From the NCBI GenBank assembly GCA_963969395.1, contig OZ017797.1, positions 10,912,001-10,976,000 of the forward strand: 64,000 bases of DNA. The letters are read 5' to 3'. Positions 44,020-54,558 of this stretch are shown here, in pieces (position 1 is the first letter of the stretch; the number at the start of each line of letters is the position of its first letter). The position numbers and the translations under genes were made by a program. Source of the stretch: Pseudoscleropodium purum (Eukaryota > Streptophyta > Bryopsida > Hypnales > Brachytheciaceae). The notes beneath the pieces were generated by a model. The model ran no database searches, was not told the DNA's origin, and saw only the letters and a list, made by a program, of their open reading frames with translations.

Positions 44020-46910
44020 GGTTTGGGAAGTACCCACCTTATTTGATAACTTCTTCTGAACCTGGAAATTCGACACAAATTTACCACATTGTCGATCAGT
44101 TAGTAAGGCCTTGTATAGTTGCAATTATGTAATCTAGGCAGGCCATCATTCGAGAAGAGGAATTGGATTCTGACAGGTTTAGGTGTCATGATGCAATAGC
44201 CTATCTAGAGCAACTTACATCTCATGCAACTTGCTAGCCTTCAGGCTCCAAGAATTTATGTGAAAATGGCATCAACTTGCTCTGCAACTCTGACCGAGTT
44301 AACCCTTTTAAGGATGGAGAAAGGGCATTTTGCCATTTTGAAGCCCATATTTGGTTTGTTTATCAGTTTTGAAGAGTTTGTAAAGCGGTTTTGATTGATT
44401 CAATTAATTATTTTTCTTGGACCAACACATGCAATGTTCTTTACTCCATCTAAATTTATGAAGATTTTCCGTATTGAAACTATACTTTCCACAATATAAT
44501 CAATCAAAATGGGTCAATTTTTAATCACGAACCCTTGGTCCTCTAAACGTTTTACTGGTTTTGGAGGGGGGAGGGGGTGTCGAAATTTCGCACTCTTGAC
44601 ATTTTTGATCCTGTCAGACTCCGTCCCTCCAGAATTGCGCCAGTGCTGTTGTTGTGAAGGCTTGTGGCAGGTTTAAACTAACATTCTTGGCCTCGTCTTG
44701 CTGCTCACCTGTGATCCGAATCCCCGCAAGGATTCAAATCAGCGGTCTTCAAGAGTTCACCTTCAAAGTTTAAATCAACTCCAACATAGCAATGAAATTC
44801 CGTTCCATTTGTGTCAAAAAAGAAAAGAAATACAGAAGCAAAACTCCAACATATTTCTGAGCACCTCAGACAACAGCAACAGAAGAAAGCTGCAAAATTA
44901 ATGCTGATGATTAGCTTGCACATAATACCAAAAACTGCAAACATTACAAGTTTCAAGAAATTATCTGAGTTTTGGGGGGATCAAATAAGGCTCTTTTATT
45001 CAGTACTTAGTTCAGAATCGTCATTGAGAGAGGCGATTCGAATTTCCAAGGCTTCACTTTCCACTGGACGGAGACTCCAGCAGCTTTCAACTTCCTGCAA
45101 TCTTGGCGTTTTGTACCTTGTTCCTCTGGCAATGAAATTTCGTTCATTTGGCTCAAAAAAAAAAAAAACTTCCTGCAATCTTGCCTTTCCGCGTGCAACG
45201 GACATAATTAATGCCAAGTACATCTGATGCCATGTGCAGAATTTCTGTCTGCAAGAATATACTCTTAAATAATGTCCTGCCACTGAGTACAGTTATTTTT
45301 TTTAAAAGAAATTTGGAAACAAACGAAACGGAATTTCATTGCGAGGGTAAAATACAAAGCCTGCCAGGCCAAGTGGCCTGGCAAGACACACAACTACAAC
45401 ACTACCCGACACGAGACTAGAGAACTCACCACTGCGCTCAGTTATTCACTTCCACTATTTGTCAGATATATGAACGGTGGCAAGTATGCAGCCCTTCGAG
45501 AAGCTGGAAGGAGCAGAATCTCTTGCCTACCCGAAGAGCCTCGACGTCTTCATGTACAATACGTGGCATGAGATCGGAGAATGATCAATAAAACTTACTG
45601 ACAAACTAGCTAGACACGTTGGCTTCACAAGCCAAGTGCAGCCCGCATGCTTTGGAATTATTACACCTGCAGAACAATCGTGACCGTTCAGAAGCAATCG
45701 AAGTCAGCCATGCACATTCGGACTGCAGAGACTTGTGGATTTTTAAGCCTTTTTTTGAGTTTTATTTGGCTCAGTTCTGTGCAAATATAATACTCAATCA
45801 CCTCAATATCATTAGATCAATCTTATGAATTCACTAACGTAAAAGAGATGCTTTTCTTAAGGTCTCAAGCATCACTTTAGATGAGTGAGAAGTTATTTGG
45901 GAAAAACTAAAGTGCCTCCAGAAGTTCATTGTCTTTCAGGCACTTTAGTTTCGGATTAAGTATCAGATTGAGAGAATCAGAATGCGAGTCACAACCTGTA
46001 TTTGGCGGCCCAGGTCTACAATGGACAGTTCTCAGCAACTTTTCACAACTGGGGCTATTTAATACGTCTCAAATCATTGAAAGATTAAACGAATGTATGA
46101 TAAGTACAAGAAATAACGATAGCTCAGATCCAGTTGCCTGCTATGATCATTACAATCTTTCTATAATTAAGCAAGGAAGAATTACAACGTCAGATTCCAG
46201 GAGACGTACGTACATAGCGCGTGGATGATAAACTATCAGGCATGAGGTTTCTTCACCTCCTTTACCTCAGCCAGGGAAAAACAAAACTGTCACCACTTAT
46301 GTACATTACAATGATTTTCCCGATTCTGTCAACGAAATGTGCAAATTCTCCCGACATGACGCAGGCGTGAAAAACTTAGTGCACAGAGAAACATTTGAGA
46401 GCAACATTTCTCTGAGTTTGCAATGAAACTCACATGTTGACTCATCACTGGGAACAATGTTGTCACTTCTCACCAACGTACGAGTGTGGGGAGATTTGGA
46501 TTGTGCTCACCATCGTAAATTCCGTTAAATTGATGTGATCCCGGCGCCATAAATTGGAACATACACGTACGCAAAGCTCTACATACTAGGACATGTATAG
46601 ATTGTCATTTTAGGCTACTTGTCGTGAAAGATGGCAAAGTAGTGGAATCCCGCCAATGTAACTCAAAATTGACGTTCATTGCTTTTGTTTCCATCGTTCT
46701 AATTTCGACGCTTGTGTTGAGAAGGGACACCAATTCCAGTTGTGACTCAAGGAGATGGATGTTTATCTCCAGGCAAGATCGAACTTTGCTCCATAGACAC
46801 AAGGAGATTATCTGTGGTTCCTGGAGTCAGGCAAGACGCATGTGGAGAGTTAAGCCAGGTTGTTGGAAAATCATGTTGTACTTGGTAGACTTGCAGCATT
46901 GATGTGCAAC
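44020..46910. other. Mid-GC region with decayed sequence, no gene assigned
   Basis: Composition is intermediate. Three copies of a GCAATGAAATT(C/T)CGTTC motif lie at about 44789 and 45130 and, inverted, about 45330. ACTTCCTGCAATCTTG is duplicated at 45089 and 45167. Open frames at 45929-46228 and 46624-46902 have no recognisable motif. I can assign no start, splice pattern or domain. Confidence 0.4.
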
Positions 46911-46914
46911 AAAA

Positions 46915-47055
46915 CATACTTAGGACCCTGCGTGCTGTGCTTTAGCATCCACGAGGAAAAAGCCGTTGTTCAAAGCGAATGTGAACTTCATTAAGTCGGG
47001 GGAACTCTACAAGTTTGGCACTTCATACTGTAGAATGTTCTTCCTGAAATTAATG
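46915..47055. repeat. Duplicated block, copy 1 (with 47850-47995)
   Basis: CATACTTAGGACCCTG...GCCGTTGTTCAAAGCGAATG...GAACTTCATTAAGT...CTACAAGTTTGGCACTTCAT matches 47850-47995 closely. On the minus strand the block reads in part as DLMKFTFALNNGFFLVDA, so it may derive from an exon. Confidence 0.65.
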
Positions 47056-47204
47056 TCTACGAGTTCAATCCGGGAGTTCCATTTCTGGAGCTTTGTTCTC
47101 AGTGATTTATTGGCACCCCGAATTTTCTCCAATTAAACGACATTAATGATCACAGCTCAACTTAATGATCTACGAGGAAAGGCGGGCACATTGTGAGAGA
47201 CTGC

Positions 47205-47345
47205 CACGAACACCATTCCTCTTCCATTTCATGTCTGCAGAAAGGTGCGGTATTATTATCCACAAGAAGAGCCAACTGAAAGCAGAATGTTTGGCATGGG
47301 ACGCCCAATGAACTTCTGGACGACGTGAAGATAAGATCCGAGCTT
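47205..47345 (-). repeat. Inverted copy of 48640-48750
   Basis: The left ends match directly (GAACACCATTCCTCTTCCAT versus GAACACTATTCCTCTTCCAT). The right part matches in reverse complement (AGCTCGGATCTTATCTTCAC versus AGCTCAAATTTTATCTTCAC). The minus strand reads SSDLIFTSSRSSLGVP and the plus strand at 48690 reads SSNFIFTSYRSALGV, so both descend from one coding-like segment. Confidence 0.55.
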
Positions 47346-47849
47346 GCCGGCGGGTTCACTTTCCTGACTGTTTTCAGAAGGGTCAGTCACTGAGGTGTGA
47401 TAATGCTCATGACTGAGCCGATACAGAATCCCTAATTCTTGATAGAAAGATTTAGGTAGACAAGCCTATTAATACCCTAATTTGCAATCTGAATATTATC
47501 TTGAGGCGAACTCTAAGAGAGGCACATATTTTTGTTTAGAGATGTACGCTCGTTGCATGAATCAAACCCAAGTGGAATTGTAATTTTTGGATTGAAATTA
47601 TAATTTCTGTGAATTTCTGAAGTTGTTTACCCTGAATTTTCAAAACCGCCCACAAAGCTTATGGGAAGTTGTTTATTGGATGTTTTTTTGGATGGAATTG
47701 GGTCCTAAAGTAGGGGATAGAATTGGAGGGTGAACAGAATTGGGCCGATCTACCGAAATATTATTCACTTAAGCCGATGTGCATAAATGTGTGCATATAT
47801 GGATAGTGTCAAAATTACACCAGAGGATATATTTTACTTGAATACAAAT

Positions 47850-47995
47850 AAAACCCACTTAGGATCCTGTATATTGTGCTTAGCTTTAGCACCCACAAGG
47901 AAGAAGCCGTTGTTCAAAGCAAGTGTGAACTTCATCAAATTAGGGAAACTCTACAAATTTGGCACTTCATATTGTAGAAAGTTCTTCTTGAAAGG
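47850..47995. repeat. Duplicated block, copy 2 (with 46915-47055)
   Basis: CACTTAGGATCCTGTATATT...GCCGTTGTTCAAAGCAAGTG...CTACAAATTTGGCACTTCAT. It runs directly into the tandem duplication that starts at 47997. Confidence 0.65.
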
Positions 47996-47996
47996 T

Positions 47997-49425
47997 CAAT
48001 TAACCCCTAAATGCCCAAGGCATATTTTGAGCCTCTAGAAATTTGCTCTAAATTGAACAAAAAGCCAACATTTTGATAAGTTGTATCAACTTTTTGAATT
48101 GTAACCATAAAAATTCAAACTAGACATGTTAGAGATCACATAGGAAGAAAAAACACAACAATATCACTTATAAGTTGGAAGATTATAATGTTTGCCCATG
48201 ATAGTGTTAAAACTATGAAAAAAATTTAGTTCACTTTTCTCAAGTCAAACCTAAAAAGTTGGTGACCAAAAAAATATGAGGTTTAAGGGCCTAACATGAA
48301 TAACTCCAATCAATTTATGACTTCTCAAAATCTACTCTACAATTTTTTTTAATGAATTTTGAATGTGATTTTTTCTTCAAGTCCTAGTGTATTTGAGGCT
48401 CATTTATAAGAGCTCTCAACACTACGGGAAGTCAAGATTGCAATGGGTACCCTTGCACAAAATTTTGAATAGAAAAATCACTATCATTTATTTTGAGGAT
48501 CAGATTTTTGATGCTAAAATTAGACTTCAAGAATAATCTTTCAAAAATATAAATTACTAAAATTAGCAATTTGGTTAGATTTTATTTAACTTCAAAGTTT
48601 TGCAAACACCAGCTTTTGGTGCCTCAAGCATTTAGAAGTTAAGAACACTATTCCTCTTCCATTTTGTGTTTCTATCAAAAGCTGGGGCACCGATAAGCTC
48701 AAATTTTATCTTCACTTCGTATAGAAGTGCATTGGGTGTCTTATTACAATTAACCCCTAAATGCACAAGGGTTGTTTTGAGCTTCTTGGAATTGCTCTAT
48801 ATTGGACAAAATGACAACATTTTGATAAGTTGTATCCATTTTTTTGAATTGTAAATATACAAATTCAAACTAGACATGCTAAAGATCTCATTGGAAAAGA
48901 AAACACAACAATATCACTTATGGAGTGAAAGATTATAATGTTTAAACATGAGGGTGTTAAAACTACAAAAGTGATGTCCAAAAGTGACGTGAAGTCTTTC
49001 AATTCTCTTTTCACAAGTTAAATCTAAAAATTTGGAGACCAAAAAATATGAGGTTAAAGGGCCTTACATGTACAACCCCAATCAATTTATGGCTTCTTAA
49101 AATCTGCTCTATAATTTTTTTAAATAAATTTAGAATGTGATTTTTTCTCTAAGATTTAGTGTATCTGAGGCTGATTTCCAAGAGCTCTCAACACTACAAG
49201 AAGTCAAGTAATTTTGCAATAGGTATCCTTGCACAAAATTTTAAATAGAAAAATCACTATCATTTATTTTGAAGATTGAATTTTTATGCTAAAATTAGAC
49301 TTCAAGAAGAACTTTTCAAAAATATATACTACTAAAAATAGCAACTTGGTTAGGTTTTATTTAACTTCAAAGTTTTGCAAACACTAGAATTTGGTACCTT
49401 GAGCATTAAGGGTTTAATATTCTAT
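47997..49425 (+). repeat. Direct duplication of about 0.64 kb
   Basis: Copy 1 (47997-48640) and copy 2 (48749-49425) start CAATTAACCCCTAAATGC and continue through CATTTTGATAAGTTGTATC, AAACACAACAATATCACTTA and TATTTAACTTCAAAGTTTTG. They are separated by the 48640-48748 block that also occurs inverted at 47205. Non-coding. Confidence 0.75.
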
Positions 49426-51150
49426 TTTCAGTTGGCTTTTCTTGTTGATGATAACATCCCACCTAAAGTTACTTTGTGAATTTCAAAGTTCAAGATTTGA
49501 AGAAATGTTATGAGTCCTAGAGATACACATTTGAAGTATCTTTATAAAGACCTCAAAACAATTTGTCAATAATCTCAAGGCTTTATATTATTTCATAACT
49601 ACATAGTGGTGTTATATAAAAACTTGTAGACACTTTCTTAATTTTTTGGTAAGAAAGTTGTTGACATTCCACAAGCACAATTCAAGGTCATATTGAGAAC
49701 ATTTTATCAAAAAGTCTACTAAACAAAATTCGTGGGCAAATACAATCTTTTTCTATTACCTTAATATTTTTTCACTTACATTTGTTGGGATCAATATGTA
49801 GATTTTTAGTTGATATAGTGTTACAGACCTCTAACAATGAACTCCAATCAAGAACACAAAATATACTTATAAACATGAATGTTATCATAAGGAGCTCAAA
49901 CCACCCGACCATAGAGAAAGATCCATCTTCAAAAAGATTGTCTCCTAACCCCCATGCTCCATCTTATATCTTTGAGACTATCAATAAAGAATACAAATAT
50001 TAGTTTTTAATATAGACTAGGACTTCTTTTCTACTTATAGCTTTCTATCCATGGTTCTTTCTAAAACCATTCAATAAAAGTAAAAGTCCTAGTTATACTT
50101 CTCCAATCATATCTTATCTAAATCTCTTATCCATATCTTGATCTTCTGCTTGAAGTTATATACTTCTAAGTTCCATCTACTTGTCTTTGTTTAAGAGTTG
50201 TCTAACTCCAATGCACTAGTCATCCAAGTAGAGTTTTCAACTTCACTCCATCTATCTCCAAACACTCTAGTGCCCTTGTCATCCAATTGGAGTTGTCTAA
50301 CTTCAATGCACAAATCTACCATCTCGAGATCTCTATTTCTAACAGTCTTTGCTTATTCACTAGTGCACCTTTCATCATGAATTAGTTCATGATTCATAAA
50401 TGCATTCATCCATCAAAATTTATGACATAAAGGTCATGATACAATCATCATCAATTCTTTCATCTATCAATGCATTCATCCATCAAGGTTCAAAGGTGTC
50501 ACAAGGGTCATGACACATAAACTTCATTCTTTCTATTTGTTATTTGGTTATTTGCTTGAGGTATTGATTTTGATTTACTAGAAAAAACTCCATCAATAAA
50601 ATTGATTCATTTTTTTAAAATAAAATTTTATTTTATGCAATTTTGTTATTTATACCACAACATTTCCAAAATTCGTTGAAAATCTCTAATTACTCAATAA
50701 GATATGGCAATTTTTGGAAGCATACAAAACATTTTGAGAACCACTATGCATACCTTAATCCTTAAAGGATGTTTGAGGTCCTAAGAGGGCTATCCAAACA
50801 TGAGTTTGAAAAACTTTCTTAAATGGGCATCAATTAATTAGTTTGTTCAAATGACCAATCAAGGATGAGTTTCAACCCTCTTCAAGGCCAAGGGCAACCT
50901 CAAAGCCACTAACTATTCAAAATGTTAATCAAAATTACATTGCAAAAACTACAAAGTTTATATTGTGATTCGTAACCCAAAACTTATTAGATTGATAGAT
51001 GCATCTTGTGAAGACAAAGAGAATGATACCAAGAACCCACCCCCCACCCCCACCCCAAAATGCACCAGTGAACTTTAAACCACCATCTTCACTATGTGTC
51101 CATCTCCAAAATCAATTGTATATCCAATCATGTGGAAGAAACTGTTTTCC
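49426..51150. other. AT-rich intergenic DNA
   Basis: No gene. Short direct repeats of TTCATCCATCAA (about 50406 and 50471) and CTAACTTCAATGCAC-type phrases (50209, 50298) indicate local duplication. A C/A-rich run (CACCCCCCACCCCCACCCC) lies at about 51038-51056. Confidence 0.4.
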
Positions 51151-51300
51151 ATCCAATCTTTGTTCCTTCATAACTTTTGCATACAATATCCAAATGTCAC
51201 ATTCTTTGCTACGTTGGAACCTCCTTCCCAATGCCAACAAGAAAATATGAAAATTCGATGATTATGATAATAGTAACTACGCACATAAGCAGCAAAAAAA
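51151..51300 (+). repeat. Dispersed repeat (TAACTTTTGCATACAATATC), copy 2
   Basis: TTCCTTCATAACTTTTGCAT, CAATATCCAAATGTCACATT, GTTGGAACCTCCTTCCCAAT, CCAACAAGAAAATATGAAAA; the same order as 43871 and 60381. The preceding CCATCTCCAAAATCAATTGT phrase also recurs before copy 3. Confidence 0.7.
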
Positions 51301-51366
51301 ACAAGCCCCCCTTTAGTTGAGTCCCAGAGGAGTTTTCCTGAAGATTCTCTGAATGCCGTTAATAGT

Positions 51367-51726
51367 TAGCTCGTTTATACTCCCTGCCAGCAGGCGCAGG
51401 GAGCCCGCATCTGCCTGCAGCAGGGAGTGGAGGTGGTTCTCACATCCTGCTGCTGGCAGGCAGAAAAGGTAAGCCTCATTTAGCCCGAAATCTTTTGAAT
51501 GAAACTTTTCAATCTTTTGAATCCCAAGGAATTACCCTATTTCAATCTTTTGTAGCCTTTATAGGGAGTCTCGGTAGGTTCCTTGCCAAACCGTAGGTTC
51601 CCTGCCACTCTAAACTGCTTGTCACGAAACCCTGCGCCTGCCTGTGCGCCGCATGTTGCGCTCTTCGTTTGCTAACCCGATTTGGGGCTCCCTGCGCCTG
51701 CTGGCAGGGAGTGTAAACAAGCTAAG
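51367..51726. mobile_element. TIR element with GC-rich palindromic ends, about 360 bp
   Basis: Inverted ends of about 40 bases: TTAGCTCGTTTATACTCCCT then GCCAGCAGGCGCAGGGAGCC at the left, and TTAGCTTGTTTACACTCCCT followed by the same GC block at the right (reverse complement). The GC block is itself a palindrome (CTCCCTGC...GCAGGGAG), and related CTGCCTGCAGCAGGGAG and GCTGCTGGCAGGCAG copies lie just inside. The exact boundary and target duplication are ambiguous (GTTA or TTA/TAA). Non-coding. Confidence 0.75.
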
Positions 51727-51729
51727 TTA

Positions 51730-54558
51730 CCTCAGAAGTTCAACTGAGAACACTTTCCAGACTGTCCAGTACACTTGTCAACAGGAATTGAAAACCTGCC
51801 AACTGAATATGTGAGCCGAGAAAAGTAAACGCATGGAAAATGCCAAGCTGAGTGACTCTCGAGGCTCTTCGGAGAAGTCCATTTCCCCCCGGCCGTGGAA
51901 CATGCGCACTGGACTGCCTGGTGTGTCTGATCATCTAAATTTTGCCGGTGTAAGCTGTCGAACAGCCTTTGACCACCCAGATTGGCTATCTTTGTCAACT
52001 CATATAACTTATTTTCCAGAGATTGGAAAGTTGGAGAGAAGACATTTACAAGTAGAATGAAGGCATTCCAACAAGAAATGAATTTTCTGTGATTTTTCAA
52101 AGTTTGGTGGGACTAAATTTGTGAAGAGTGTATAGATCCAATCATGCTTAATCCCTGGATGCCGAGGTGGACATTTTGTGTCCGATAGATGACAAGAAAA
52201 TCAAATTGTATACGACAGAAGTGCAACTATTCATCTTCAAAATTTGTTTTGGAAAGGAAAGATCTTCTGTAGTAGTTTGACTAGCAATGATTACTTTTGC
52301 AATTTTGGAGGCTAGTGATTTGCATGGTAATAGAAAAGGATGATTTTGCGGGTCACCCCTTTGACATTTAAGGATTAACCACACACTTTGGGAGGATCCA
52401 ATAGATGCCAGTTGGAATTGGGTGACCAAAGGCATTATTAGGTTGTTCTACCTTGACATGGTAACAATTGAAGCCTACCTTGAATCATCTTTCATCCTTT
52501 GAATATTCTTCCCCACTCTCCTTTGGGATGACACATGTTCTCAAATGTGGTTAAATTAAGAGAAAAAAAACAAATTAAAACAATTCCATTGGTATAAATA
52601 AAGTGGATTGTGGTGTTAAAATTAATTTTCTAGCAAGATTTCTATACTTTGAGCTAAAAGTACCAAAAATTGTATGTACATTTGAATTTGCAAGGTTGTA
52701 ACAAATAGAATGGAATGTACTCCTTTGGTCTTGAAGTACTTTCAAATTTGCGTGAATTCATTGATCAACTTCCAATCTCAATATCTCTTATTCTATATCT
52801 CTAATGTTTGAATTGATTAAAATTTGAATGTGTAGAGGTTCAAATAGTTTAGGAATGTGGGATGCATTCTTTCATTATTAAATATACACAGGTAGAGGAA
52901 TTTAAAGAAAAAATACAACATGATAACTAAAATTGGACTAAAAGGATGTCTCCCTTCACTTTCAAAGTCCATCTCAATAGTCAAAGTGCAAATCATTGAT
53001 AGTAGAATCATCCATAAAGCAAACACATTGTATGTAGTTTGAAAAGAATTAAATGGTGAATTCACATAAAAATATTCTTTCTCAGTAGCTTCCTTTATTG
53101 ACAATTTACCAAGCCTCCTTTTGTCATTCATATTCATAGTTGAGGTGTTGAAGTTTAGTCTTAGTCGACAATAAATGCTTATACTTTAGAATAGAGAAAG
53201 AATCTTTGAAAATCCTTACTAATCAAAGCATCTACTCTGCACCTAGTAATAGAGGTGAAAATGTGTCTACTTATTCAATGTCAATGGCGCAACAAATGTT
53301 GGTCAACGAGTTGCCTTGCTACCCACCCTCTCCGAACCAGCGCTCCCCAAAGGCGCAGACCTAAATTTGGAGCACAGATTCCTTGGGCTCCCAGCCTGGT
53401 CATAGAGTGATAGAATGACAGACTCACAAGGTTGGAGCTACTGTAGTGAAGATGCTCCAATGAGTCTGATCAGAAACCTCCCAGCGTAATAAGCGTCCCT
53501 AACGTTGAATTCATGTACCGTTGAAATTCGGACACTGGCCACGTCTTTTACCGGTCCACCAATCAACCAGATCGAACATTATTCCCCTGGACACTACTCA
53601 TTCATCGAACGGAGCTTGCAAATTATTGATTGGATCATGAGTGAGCTGCAGTAAACCAAAAACCTGTCGTCATTCGTCAACCTTACCTCGAACCACGCAT
53701 TGCAAGTTCGCACTCCAATAGAAAACTGAAGTAAAAGGACCACCTTTTCCTTTTTCCGGCAGTCTAGCGGCCGCCCCATCGACAGTGGAGAAATGATCCT
53801 CAATAACTTCGCTTAATTTGTCATGCACGCTACTGGGGTGGTGCGACGCAAGCCCGCTGAAACCTCGCCATGCCTGCAGCTCTTCGTCAATGCGGCTAGC
53901 TCCAGTGAATGCTTAGCTGTGTCGTAGCAAGTAGCAAGCATTCGTTTGTAGCCCGCTCTTATACTTTGACTTCTGTAGCTGCGAGAGTTTCGAGTTTTGG
54001 TCAAATCTTGTGGATTGGCTAGAGCGGTGATTGAGCGGTGATCATGAGATCTGAGAGCTTGATTGAGTACATACGTAATGCCATGGGAGACTGCTGACGA
54101 AACGCAAATGGTATGGGGAATGTATTTATTAATCGGGGTAGTTGGGGGTTTTGTAGTGAGGATTTGAGCTTGGGAGTCGAGTGAGGTTGAGGTGAGGTAC
54201 AGGGTGCAGCCATTGCGCAACTGGTGGGATTGGGACTCTGTGACTGCAGTACGTGCGCGCTCTGAACCCTCTCGCGCGCATGGAGCCAGTACTAGTTTTG
54301 TGTTGCAACTCAGAGGATTGTCAATTTGATGATCTGTAAACATCTGACTTGTCGATTCTAACATCTTGTGATTCTTTCGATTGCAATTGCGTCTGCGAAG
54401 CGGAGATAGAGTTTTGATTTGAGGGCTTGGACGGGAAGGGGTTGTTTTGGTTTCGTTCATGGCCGCCGTTTGCTGTGGAAGCGATTTGAGGCAGTGAGCT
54501 GTCGCCAAGTGCGTTCTGTTGCACAATTTCCATCCTCAGGGGACTGCTGACGCGTGTG
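51730..54558. other. Intergenic and upstream region of the GT2 gene
   Basis: AT-rich to about 53260, then a genic-composition stretch directly before the GT2 start that probably holds its promoter and leader. Minus-strand frames at 52148-52435 and 52817-53137 start with ATG and have protein-like composition, but I recognise no motif. The long minus frame over 53813-54526 is low-complexity (Ser/Thr/Arg/Pro) and probably non-coding. I found no convincing TATA box. Confidence 0.4.

Noticed and set aside
53813..54526. 237-codon minus-strand ORF upstream of the GT2 start
   Set aside because: Low-complexity Ser/Thr/Arg/Pro sequence with no domain, lying where the GT2 promoter and leader are expected. 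Length alone is not enough support.
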